The notes under the pieces: model-generated
The model's input: the letters and a program-made list of their open reading frames with translations, nothing else
The model's database searches: none
Told to the model about the DNA's origin: nothing
Shown: piece by piece, positions 23,524-30,080 of the stretch
How the letters are laid out: every line of letters begins with the position of its first letter
Position numbering within the stretch: position 1 is the stretch's first letter
Program-made: the position numbers and the translations under genes
DNA from: Lentisphaerae bacterium ADurb.Bin242
GTDB taxonomy: Bacteria > Verrucomicrobiota > Lentisphaeria > Victivallales > UBA1829
DNA length: 33,705 bases
Assembly: GCA_002069785.1 (NCBI GenBank)
Contig: MWCA01000060.1
Coordinates: 1-33,705 of the forward strand
Reading direction: 5' to 3'

Positions 23524-24735
23524 TTATTTCCCGGCTTCTTTTGGAACCGTGACAGCCAGAAGCAGATTGCCGATCGCCATCAATGCGGCGAAAACGAAGA
23601 GCATACTGACCCCGAATTTCTGCCAGACCCATCCGCCCGCAAGCGCGGCCAGAATGCTGATCAGATGGTTGATGGAAATTCCCGTCGTGATCGTCGAGGT
23701 CACCTCTTCATTGGAATTGGAAATGGCCCGCACATAAAGATTGGAGGCCAGAGAGGCGTTGCTGAGGACCGCGTCAAGAAGGTAATTGGCGCAAACCACA
23801 ATGCCGGCGACCGCAGGGGAAAACCAGGAGCCGGCAAAACCGTAAAATATGCACACGAAAAAGAGAAGAACCGTATCGTAGATCATGACGTTGCGGTAGC
23901 CGAAACGGTCGGTCAGTTTTCCGATCAGGGGGGCGCACACGATGTTGACTCCGGCGCAGACGGCCGCCAGCGTCGCCATGAATGCCGTGTCCCGGTGATA
24001 GATCAGGATCAGCACGTAAGGCGCAAAGGTCAGGAAAATCTGCTTGCGCGCCCCGTGGAACAACTCCAGAAGATAGAATTTCATATATTTCCTGCGGAAG
24101 TAAAGGCGCGGCCTCCGGACCGCTTCCCCGGTATCGCGGCAGCCGAGCGTAAAAAAGAAGCTTACGGCGGTCAGAAGGCAGATCAGCCCCCAGACAATGT
24201 TGTAGAGCAGAAGCTTGTTCACGACGCCGAACCATTGGAGTCCGGCAAAAAAGACCGCCGCGGTGAGGAGGCTTCCGGTCACCTGTCCGGCATTCATGAC
24301 CCCGGTCACATATCCCAGCGAAGCCCCGCCGCTTCCTCTTTTGGCGATGTGCATGGCGATGGTCGCGCGAACCGGCATCAGGATGTGCTCGCCCGTGCTC
24401 CAGACCATGATCAGCAATGTGATGAACGCCTTGTCCGGAGACAGCAGAAGGCCGGCCACTCCGAGGATGGCGATCAGCGTCCCGAGACGCAGAATTTTGA
24501 CCTCGGTCTTCTTGTGCATCAGAGCCAGGATGAACACCAGCAGAAGGCCGGGCATCTCCCGGAAAAACTCCAGCACACCCCGCTGGAATTCATTCATTCC
24601 GCCGTCTGCGAGATAATTGTTCAGCACGCCGACGAAACAGCCGGCGGCGCACCCCCAGAAAAGAATGCTGGTAAAAAACGCATCCGCCCCGGACTTGCTT
24701 TTGAAGCGGCTCAACAGATTCCGAATCGAATTCAT
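23524..24735 (-). CDS. Major facilitator superfamily transporter
   Basis: The 403-residue protein has about twelve hydrophobic segments in two halves joined by a basic loop (CRDTGEAVRRPRLYFRRKYM). GKLTDRFGYRNVMIYD after the second-half helix corresponds to the MFS loop motif G-x-x-x-D-R-x-G. The N-terminal half has GVLNNYLADGGMNEFQRGVLEF, similar to MFS members in which the first half is adapted to an unidentified solute. It begins 7 bp after the stop of a truncated iorB fragment and shares its promoter. It converges with the GH20-like gene. A sugar or oligosaccharide substrate would suit the context but is not shown by the sequence. Confidence 0.8.
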   Translation of the reverse strand: MNSIRNLLSRFKSKSGADAFFTSILFWGCAAGCFVGVLNNYLADGGMNEFQRGVLEFFREMPGLLLVFILALMHKKTEVKILRLGTLIAILGVAGLLLSPDKAFITLLIMVWSTGEHILMPVRATIAMHIAKRGSGGASLGYVTGVMNAGQVTGSLLTAAVFFAGLQWFGVVNKLLLYNIVWGLICLLTAVSFFFTLGCRDTGEAVRRPRLYFRRKYMKFYLLELFHGARKQIFLTFAPYVLILIYHRDTAFMATLAAVCAGVNIVCAPLIGKLTDRFGYRNVMIYDTVLLFFVCIFYGFAGSWFSPAVAGIVVCANYLLDAVLSNASLASNLYVRAISNSNEEVTSTITTGISINHLISILAALAGGWVWQKFGVSMLFVFAALMAIGNLLLAVTVPKEAGK

Positions 24736-24742
24736 TTTATTT

Positions 24743-24937
24743 TTATGGCCTTGAAGGTGAAAAGATATGGTCGCCGTACCGGATCTGCGCGGTCACGGAA
24801 CTGCCGCGTTGCGCCATCCCATGGATCTCGTTGGCGGCGACTTGAAAACCGGTGTGTTCGGCGGCGGTGGCGATAATTTTGGCCGCAAGCAGGATTCCCT
24901 GTCCGCCGACGCCCGACAATAGGATATTTTGAACCAT
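24743..24937 (-). pseudogene. Truncated indolepyruvate oxidoreductase beta subunit (iorB-like N-terminus)
   Basis: The 64-codon frame matches the N-terminal third of IorB / 2-oxoacid:acceptor oxidoreductase gamma-type subunits: GVGGQG at residues 9-14 and EIHGMAQRGSSV at 37-48, followed by RYGDHIFSP. Family members are close to 190 residues, but here the frame ends SRP-stop directly before the MFS gene. No iorA-like partner is nearby. The start at 24937 has GGAG at the right distance and a good promoter, so the stub is probably still transcribed and translated. It looks like the remains of a deletion that fused the iorB promoter and 5' end to the transporter. A retained small protein is possible but less likely. 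Confidence 0.75.
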
Positions 24938-24955
24938 TTGAGGATCTCCAGAAAG

Positions 24956-24988
24956 CGGATAATATACTATCCGATGGTTCGATTTCAA
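24956..24988 (-). promoter_or_regulatory. Promoter with overlapping palindrome, iorB fragment/MFS unit
   Basis: On the minus strand TTGAAA (24988 to 24983) and TATATT (24966 to 24961) are 16 bp apart. The inverted repeat CGGATAATATACTATCCG (24956-24973) is centred on the -10 box, so a repressor bound there would cover it. The rest of the gap up to 25182 contains only the doubtful small frame at 25016-25180. Confidence 0.6.
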
Positions 24989-25015
24989 ACTTTTCTTTGT
25001 TTTTCCTCTGAAATG

Positions 25016-25180
25016 TCAAGGGAGCATCCTGCCTCCGATCCCGTTCTGCCCGCCGATGCACCGGCAGACGACCAGGCCGATGGTGTTGATTATGGGTTCG
25101 AAGAGGAATCCGAAAAAGCCGAACCCGCTTGTGAAGACATTGCTTTCAATCCTGAAAGACGCGTTTCTCCAAGGGGTCAT
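25016..25180 (-). CDS. Doubtful 54-residue open frame after the membrane protein gene
   Basis: An ATG two bases after the stop of the gene at 25183 opens a 54-codon frame with a hydrophobic, Gly/Phe-rich middle (FTSGFGFFGFLFEPIINTIG) and a CRC pair. Third codon positions are GC-rich, as in real genes here, but the opposite strand also stays open with plausible codons, so the coding strand is uncertain. There is no Shine-Dalgarno apart from weak GGAG-like bases. It may be a small membrane peptide coupled to the upstream gene, or debris from the deletion that truncated iorB. Not recognised. Confidence 0.2.
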   Translation of the reverse strand: MTPWRNASFRIESNVFTSGFGFFGFLFEPIINTIGLVVCRCIGGQNGIGGRMLP

Positions 25181-25182
25181 TG

Positions 25183-25725
25183 CTATTCTGGAGAATCAGA
25201 TTTTCTGAATCTTCTTATGGACAAGATTGCAATGGAAGCGATGCATCCGCAAAGAGATGCAAAATACAGTCCGGATAAACCGCCGGCAATGAACTTGGGA
25301 ATTGCAATTTGTTTATTGAACTCCCATCGCGTTGGCTGGTATTGAATTTCAGGAGATTCCATTGCTTGTTGTACAAAAGCGGAATGCTTCCAGGATTCAT
25401 AATTATGACTACCACATGAAAAAACGGCTGCTCCGACCAGTATGGCGATTACCAACCCGAGGACATAACCTTTAAAATGATTGGCTTTGTCCATTAACCA
25501 TGCCGACAACACAACAAATATTCCGCTGAAAACGAACATCGCAAGATAAACCATAAGCGGAGAGCTATATTCCGGCGTGATATGAAAATATGACAATGCG
25601 ATAAAAGGCAAATGTCCGACAATCAGTCCTAACGCCAATCCTCGCGTTTCAAATCCCGGGAAGAATAAGAGCACGGCAAGCAACAACAGCCATAAACCAA
25701 TAAATGCGATTCTGTTTTTGAACAT
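25183..25725 (-). CDS. Hypothetical integral membrane protein
   Basis: The 180-residue protein has about five hydrophobic segments: residues about 7-24, 27-46, 57-78, 85-103 and 148-168, with a soluble loop between the last two (SHNYESWKHSAFVQQAMESP) that ends before FIAGGLSGLYFASLCGCIASI. AGGAT lies upstream of the ATG. It is the last complete gene of a leftward accessory run that begins with mntA/hepT and higA, and starts 18 bp after the higA stop. I do not recognise the family. Its place beside toxin-antitoxin genes could suggest a defence or accessory role, but that is only context. Confidence 0.55.
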   Translation of the reverse strand: MFKNRIAFIGLWLLLLAVLLFFPGFETRGLALGLIVGHLPFIALSYFHITPEYSSPLMVYLAMFVFSGIFVVLSAWLMDKANHFKGYVLGLVIAILVGAAVFSCGSHNYESWKHSAFVQQAMESPEIQYQPTRWEFNKQIAIPKFIAGGLSGLYFASLCGCIASIAILSIRRFRKSDSPE

Positions 25726-25743
25726 AATCCATATCCTATTCGG

Positions 25744-26028
25744 TTACTGCGGAATCTTCTCAAGTTCTTTTTCCGCATGCACGGCGGCTACGCGGAGATC
25801 GTAGTTCGACTGGAGATTGCTCCTGAATTCCGGTCCGCTTCCGAAATACTTGCCGAGCCGCAGCGCGGTGCCGGTGGGAATCACCCGCGTCTCTTTGATA
25901 ATCGTGTTGATGCGCGAAGCCGAGATATGGATGTCCATCACTAAATTGTTCTGGCTGATGTGCATCGACTTCAAGAATTCCTCGGAGAGAATTTTACCCG
26001 GATGGATCAGGTTTTTCGTTTTAATCAT
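25744..26028 (-). CDS. HigA-family antitoxin, without a HigB partner
   Basis: The 94-residue XRE-type DNA-binding protein starts IKTKNLIHPGKILSEEFLKS, the typical HigA opening, and continues with the helix-turn-helix (about residues 24-46, ISQNNLVMDIHISASRINTII) and TGTALRLGKYFGSGPEFRSNLQSNYDL. HigA neutralises the ribosome-dependent mRNase HigB and represses its own operon. In such operons higB normally lies directly upstream, but here the 72 bp between hepT and higA contain no room for it and carry two perfect palindromes instead. A strong AGGAGGT Shine-Dalgarno precedes the ATG. It may be an orphan regulator or an anti-toxin acting on a distant HigB. Confidence 0.85.
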   Translation of the reverse strand: MIKTKNLIHPGKILSEEFLKSMHISQNNLVMDIHISASRINTIIKETRVIPTGTALRLGKYFGSGPEFRSNLQSNYDLRVAAVHAEKELEKIPQ

Positions 26029-26050
26029 GATTTACCTCCTCATGGAAAAT

Positions 26051-26091
26051 CTTCTTTCGATTACGAAAGAAGCGTTTGTCAGGGACAAACG
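26051..26091. promoter_or_regulatory. Two abutting perfect palindromes between hepT and higA
   Basis: CTTCTTTCG-ATTA-CGAAAGAAG (26051-26072) has 9-bp arms with a 4-base centre, and CGTTTGTC-AGG-GACAAACG (26073-26091) has 8-bp arms with a 3-base centre. They touch without a gap. The higA Shine-Dalgarno lies about 10 bp further along the transcript. They could be HigA operators, or two stacked RNA hairpins that separate hepT/mntA expression from higA. Both arms are perfect. Confidence 0.7.
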
Positions 26092-26100
26092 ACAAATTGC

Positions 26101-26436
26101 CTATGACAGCGATTTACGGATTTTCAGGAGTTCCGTTTTCAGTGACGGAAGATTTTTCTTCGCGGCTTCCCAGATAAAACGGTAATCTGTTTTTATGTAA
26201 TCATGAATTAAAACGTTACGCATGCCGATCATACTGCTCCAGGGAATTTCCGGATGTCCTGCCCGAAATTCATCGGACAAGCGTCCGGCGGCTTCGCCGA
26301 GAATGGCAAAATTCAAAGAAGCGGCATCCTGTTTCTCGAAAGATTTCATAAATTCATCATAAGGAACGGCCGTTATCGTCAGTATTTTTTCGATGGACAG
26401 CAGCATGTGATCAATTCTGTCAAGATCACGATTCAT
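26101..26436 (-). CDS. hepT: HepT-type HEPN ribonuclease toxin
   Basis: The 111-residue HEPN-domain protein (DUF86/HepT family) carries the RNase motif Arg73-x4-His78-x-Tyr80 in GMRNVLIHDYIKTDY, preceded by the usual helix LNFAILGEAAGRLSDEF. HepT toxins cleave RNA, including tRNA or mRNA, and are silenced by an MntA partner that adenylylates a Tyr near this motif; Tyr80 is the candidate. Its start overlaps the mntA stop as ATGA (26433-26436), so antitoxin is made first and the toxin is coupled to it. The pair is complete, with no broken frames. Confidence 0.9.
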   Translation of the reverse strand: MNRDLDRIDHMLLSIEKILTITAVPYDEFMKSFEKQDAASLNFAILGEAAGRLSDEFRAGHPEIPWSSMIGMRNVLIHDYIKTDYRFIWEAAKKNLPSLKTELLKIRKSLS

Positions 26437-26726
26437 AATGCGACCATGTCCTCTCTGACGCTTCTGGAAAAAGCATCGTCGCGCAGGATATTTGAAACGA
26501 TCACATCCACTTTTTTATGCAGACATTGCGAAAGATCATATTCCATTCCGGCGTGGTCGAAGAGGGTTGCACCGTCATTGAATTCGACAACAAAATCGAT
26601 ATCGCTTTCAGGAGTTTCCTCTTTGCGGGCGCAGGAGCCGAAAACATATACCCGGCGGGCATTATGCTTTCGCGCAATCCGATAAATTTTGGAACGCATC
26701 CGATGCAGTTTGTCAAGCCGGCACAT
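26433..26726 (-). CDS. mntA: MntA-type nucleotidyltransferase antitoxin
   Basis: The 97-residue minimal nucleotidyltransferase has the Gly30-Ser31 motif and the catalytic pair Asp42-x-Asp44 (VFGSCARKEETPESDIDFVV), plus Asp74 in KKVDVIV as third metal ligand. Members of this family inactivate the adjacent HepT toxin by adding AMP units to it. AAAGGAGG lies six bases before the ATG at 26726, which supports this start over the internal Met10. The gene opens the leftward accessory run; no clear promoter was found upstream. Confidence 0.88.
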   Translation of the reverse strand: MCRLDKLHRMRSKIYRIARKHNARRVYVFGSCARKEETPESDIDFVVEFNDGATLFDHAGMEYDLSQCLHKKVDVIVSNILRDDAFSRSVREDMVAL

Positions 26727-27042
26727 GCCCGGCCTCCTTTCCGCGTCAGCGGATGACGGGTTGAAGTTCCGCGGGATCGGAAAATCGCACCTATAATCCG
26801 AATGTTTGAAATATACACCTCCTGTCGGGAAAAATCCACCTGCATCCGGATTTTTACGGAGAGCCCCATATCACAGGAGAGAAAAGAGCGTCATGTCCGG
26901 AAATACCGGAACTTGCCGACATTCCCGATTCCCGCCTTGAGCGTTTCCCGGAAAAGAGAATCCTTTTTTCGGTTCTCTATTTGCAAAACCATGCTTTTGA
27001 AGGTAAATTGAATTTCGTATATTTTTAACCGGAGAAAGACTC
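26727..27042. other. Divergent intergenic region between mntA and purQ
   Basis: This 316-bp gap holds the mntA Shine-Dalgarno at its left end and the purQ promoter (26997-27025) at its right end. Between them I see an AT-ended inverted repeat, AAAAATCC (26830-26837) with GGATTTTT (26848-26855), that could end transcripts from either side. No open frame in it looks like a gene, and I found no purine riboswitch or PUR-box pattern. Confidence 0.5.
26997..27025 (+). promoter_or_regulatory. Promoter of purQ
   Basis: TTGAAG (26997-27002) and TATTTT (27020-27025) are 17 bp apart, 17 bp before the start codon. The same -10 hexamer and spacer occur at rpsD and the ttcA-like gene. GGAGAAAGA follows as the ribosome binding site. 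Confidence 0.6.
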
Positions 27043-27858
27043 ATGGCAAACGATATTTCAAGAGTGAAAGCTCTGATCATTACCGGCGTCGGGCTGAACT
27101 GCGAAAAGGAAACCGCCGCCGCTTTCACCGCCGCCGGCGCAAGCGCGGAACAGATTCACCTCAACGACCTGCTCAACGGCAAACGGAGCCTTTCCGAATT
27201 CCATATTCTTGCTTTCATCGGAGGTTTTTCCTTCGGCGACCATCTTGGATCGGGCACGGTGTTTGCGAACCGCCTGAAATTCCGTCTTCACGATGAACTC
27301 CTGAAGTTCGTCCAGGCCGGAAAACTGATCATCGGCATCTGCAACGGATTCCAGACGATGACCCGCCTCGGGCTCGCGCCCGCGCTGGACGGCAAATATT
27401 TCGAACCGCAGGCAGCCTTGACGCACAACGATTCCGGCGTCTTCCGCGACGACTGGATCACGCTGACCGTCAACCCGAAGTCCCCCTGCATCTTTACGAA
27501 AGGGATGAACGTTTTCCGGCTCCCGATCCGCCACGGGGAAGGAAAATTCGTCGCCGGGGAAGAAATACTCCAGCGAATCGAAGCGGAAAATCTTGTCGTG
27601 CTCCGCTACTGTGCGCCGGACGGCTCGCCCGCCAGAGGATTCCCGCAGAATCCCAACGGCTCGCTCAACGACATCGCCGGAATCTGCAACTCCACGGGAC
27701 GCATTTTCGGCCTCATGCCGCACCCGGAGGCATTCCTTTCCCCCTTCAACGCACCGGATTGGCAAACTCGAAAACTGGAAGGTAATCTTCCGGAATGGGG
27801 CGAAGGCAAGGTCGTTTTCGACAATGCCGTGAAGTTCGCCGCCGAAAATCTCCTCTGA
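27043..27858 (+). CDS. purQ: Phosphoribosylformylglycinamidine synthase glutaminase subunit
   Basis: The 271-residue class I glutamine amidotransferase supplies ammonia to PurL in the fourth step of purine synthesis. Cys100 is the nucleophile (IGICNGFQTM), and His227 with Glu229 (LMPHPEAF) completes the triad. ALIITGVGLNCEKETAAAF at the N-terminus and FIGGFSFGDHLGSG are further PurQ motifs. The length is on the long side compared with B. subtilis PurQ (227 residues) and suits the longer PurQ variant. GGAG precedes the ATG. No purL or purS is adjacent in this window, so the partner subunits are encoded elsewhere. Confidence 0.93.
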   Translation: MANDISRVKALIITGVGLNCEKETAAAFTAAGASAEQIHLNDLLNGKRSLSEFHILAFIGGFSFGDHLGSGTVFANRLKFRLHDELLKFVQAGKLIIGICNGFQTMTRLGLAPALDGKYFEPQAALTHNDSGVFRDDWITLTVNPKSPCIFTKGMNVFRLPIRHGEGKFVAGEEILQRIEAENLVVLRYCAPDGSPARGFPQNPNGSLNDIAGICNSTGRIFGLMPHPEAFLSPFNAPDWQTRKLEGNLPEWGEGKVVFDNAVKFAAENLL

Positions 27859-27873
27859 CTGCCGCCCGGCAGA

Positions 27874-28065
27874 TCAATACATCTCCTGGAGACCGCCCTT
27901 CACGCAATATCCGCCCGGGCCGCTCTGACGGCCGGAAGGAACGCCTTCGATCTCTTTTGAGCGGAAGATCACGAAAGCATCTCTTTTCCGGGATTGCGCG
28001 AAGAAACTTGAATTCGGAAGAAACGATAGTACATTGTATTCCTTCGCCGAAACCCTTTGAAACAT
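27874..28065 (-). CDS. Doubtful 63-residue open frame between purQ and murC-ispD
   Basis: The minus-strand frame starts at an ATG with AGGA about nine bases upstream. Its last 35 codons (from about residue 29) have the GC-rich third positions of genuine genes here and encode a glycine-rich end, PSGRQSGPGGYCVKGGLQEMY. The first half has less typical codons. It faces away from murC-ispD and converges with purQ. It may be a small protein or the tail of a decayed gene. I do not recognise it. Confidence 0.25.
   Translation of the reverse strand: MFQRVSAKEYNVLSFLPNSSFFAQSRKRDAFVIFRSKEIEGVPSGRQSGPGGYCVKGGLQEMY
28008..28035 (+). promoter_or_regulatory. Candidate promoter of murC-ispD
   Basis: TTGAAT (28008-28013) and TACATT (28030-28035) are 16 bp apart, 49 bp before the start codon. 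Both hexamers match consensus at four positions. The start codon itself has no clear Shine-Dalgarno. Confidence 0.35.
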
Positions 28066-28084
28066 CTGGAAAAGTCCTGCCAAA

Positions 28085-30049
28085 ATGATGAATTTGAATG
28101 AATACAAGAATCCTCTTTCCAGCGTCCACTTCATCGGATGTGAAGGCGCGGGCACCCGGCCGCTACGGAAGATTTTCGCCGAACTCGGTTTTCAGACCTC
28201 CGGTTCGGACATGATCCTGAACGGGCATGACGTCCGGAACCTTCCGACCGCGGACGGCTCGAAGCTGCTGGTGGTCTACAGTTCCGCGATCCCGGCGGAC
28301 AACCCGGAACTCGTCCGGGCGCGGGAGATCGGCGCGGAGTGCATTCTGCGCGGCGAAGCTCTCGGCTTCCTGGCCGGATTGTTTCAGACCGTGATCGCGG
28401 TCTCCGGCTCCCACGGCAAGACCAGCGTGACCGCCATGATCGCCCATCTTCTCAAGGAAAACGGGCTGGAGCCGGGCTACATGGTCGGCGGGAAAGTCAA
28501 CACATGGGAGGAAAGCGGAAGCGCCGGTGCGGGAAAAATCTTTGTCTGCGAGGCGGACGAAAGCGACGGCACGCACACGGCGATCCACTCGTCCGTGGCG
28601 GTGGTCACCAATGTGGAGGACGACCACGTCTGGAACTTCGAATCGCCCGAGAAGCTCAAGGAGAATTTCCGCACTTTCACGCGGCAGGGAAAGATGCTTG
28701 TTTCCCCGGACAACCCGCTGTTTTCCGGACACCCGAATTATGTGAAACTTCCCCTGAACGCCCTGCTCGAAGGCAAAGAATTCGAGACATTCGGCCATTA
28801 TTCGAGAATCAACCTGAACACCGCCGTTGAAACCGTGGTCCGGAGCGGGCTTCTCGAGAGTGAAAAAGCATTGAAGGCGGCGAGGACCTATCCGGGCGTC
28901 GCGCGCCGGATGGAGCATCATTGCAGCACCTGCACATTTTCGCTGTATGAGGACTACGCCCATCATCCGACGGAACTGGCGGCCTCGATCCGCTCCTTCC
29001 GTGAGTTGTATCCGGGGCGGAAGCTCACGGTGGTTTTCCAGCCGCACCGTTTTGCCCGCCTGAAAAAATATTTCCATGAATTCGCGTACGAGCTCGGCAA
29101 GGCGGACCGGGTTTTCATCACGCCCGTTTTTGCGGCATGGACGGCGTCCGATACGCTCAGCTCGCGCGATCTGGCAAAGGCGATCGGCGACAAGGCGCGG
29201 GCACTGGAAGGTTCCTGGGAATCCATGGCGCGGACCGTCCGCGATTCGCTGGAATACGGCGGCCTGATCGCGGTCATCGGGGCCGGAGACATCAAGGAGA
29301 TCATCGAGCCGCTGAATAAAATTCTCTATCCGTTCCATGACGTCGGAGTGATCGTGGCCGCTGGAGGAAGTTCCGAGCGCTTCGGAACCGGCAACAAACT
29401 TTTCGAAGACCTGGGCGGGGTGCCTGTTTTCATCCGGACCCTTCTGGGGCTCGCGCCCGTGCTCGAGAAGAAAAACCGCATCTTCCTCCCGGTTCCGGAA
29501 GCCCTGCGCGCCGAATTTGAAGAACATCTGAAAAAATATCTTCCTTCTTCGCTGGAAGTCACGGTTGTGTCCGGCGGAAAAACACGCACGGAATCGGTGA
29601 AGAACGCTTTGAAGGCGATGCCTCCGGAAGTCAAAATCGTCGCGGTTCACGATGCGGCTCGTCCGTTCGTCACGCCGGTGGAACTTGAGGATTGCGTGGA
29701 AGCCTGTTCCCGATTCGGCGGCGCCATTTCCGCCACCCGGATCACCGACACGGTCAAGGAAGCCGATCCGGACAACAGGATTGTGCGCACGCTGCCCCGC
29801 GAAAAGCTGTGGGCGGTCCAGACGCCGCAGGTGTTCCGGCGCGAACTCCTCGAAAAAGCCTACGCCGAAGCGGAAAAAAGCGACCGCGCCTTCCCCGACG
29901 ACGCTTCGCTGGTGGAGACATTTACCGATACGCGCGTCAAGCTGGTTCAAAGCTACACGTACGGCGGCAACCGGAAGATCACCTATCCCGAAGACCTCGA
30001 GACGGCCCGGTGCTATGTCTCCGGACTTGCCGGAAAGGTTTCCCGCTGA
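28085..30049 (+). CDS. MurC-IspD fusion protein
   Basis: The 654-residue protein joins two enzymes. Residues 1 to about 415 are UDP-N-acetylmuramate:L-alanine ligase (MurC): an N-terminal Rossmann segment (HFIGCEGAGTRPLRKIF), the ATP loop GSHGKTS at 108-114, CEADESDGTH and a late YAHHPTE and FQPHRFARLK. Residues about 418-654 are MEP cytidylyltransferase (IspD): VIVAAGGSSERFG, AVHDAARPFVTP, RITDTVKEAD and WAVQTPQVFR. No stop or frameshift lies between them; the joint is at PFHDVGVIV, near residue 417. The first links L-alanine to the peptidoglycan precursor; the second makes CDP-methylerythritol for isoprenoids, including the undecaprenyl carrier. All key motifs of both halves are present. 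The MurC glycine loop is less regular than usual. Confidence 0.93.
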   Translation: MMNLNEYKNPLSSVHFIGCEGAGTRPLRKIFAELGFQTSGSDMILNGHDVRNLPTADGSKLLVVYSSAIPADNPELVRAREIGAECILRGEALGFLAGLFQTVIAVSGSHGKTSVTAMIAHLLKENGLEPGYMVGGKVNTWEESGSAGAGKIFVCEADESDGTHTAIHSSVAVVTNVEDDHVWNFESPEKLKENFRTFTRQGKMLVSPDNPLFSGHPNYVKLPLNALLEGKEFETFGHYSRINLNTAVETVVRSGLLESEKALKAARTYPGVARRMEHHCSTCTFSLYEDYAHHPTELAASIRSFRELYPGRKLTVVFQPHRFARLKKYFHEFAYELGKADRVFITPVFAAWTASDTLSSRDLAKAIGDKARALEGSWESMARTVRDSLEYGGLIAVIGAGDIKEIIEPLNKILYPFHDVGVIVAAGGSSERFGTGNKLFEDLGGVPVFIRTLLGLAPVLEKKNRIFLPVPEALRAEFEEHLKKYLPSSLEVTVVSGGKTRTESVKNALKAMPPEVKIVAVHDAARPFVTPVELEDCVEACSRFGGAISATRITDTVKEADPDNRIVRTLPREKLWAVQTPQVFRRELLEKAYAEAEKSDRAFPDDASLVETFTDTRVKLVQSYTYGGNRKITYPEDLETARCYVSGLAGKVSR

Positions 30050-30080
30050 GCAGAATATTCCCGCGGAACGGGCTGGAGGT

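Noticed and set aside
24977..24990. GGTTCGATTTC resembling a tRNA T-arm
   Set aside because: No matching stem, anticodon arm or CCA-end context; it is part of the -35 region of the leftward promoter.
24929..25345. Plus-strand acidic open frame across the gap and the end of the membrane protein gene
   Set aside because: It runs antisense into a gene with clear membrane segments and has no ribosome binding site.
27859..27872. CTGCCGCCCGGCAG after purQ as a terminator
   Set aside because: The stem is only five pairs with a four-base loop and no T-run follows in either direction.
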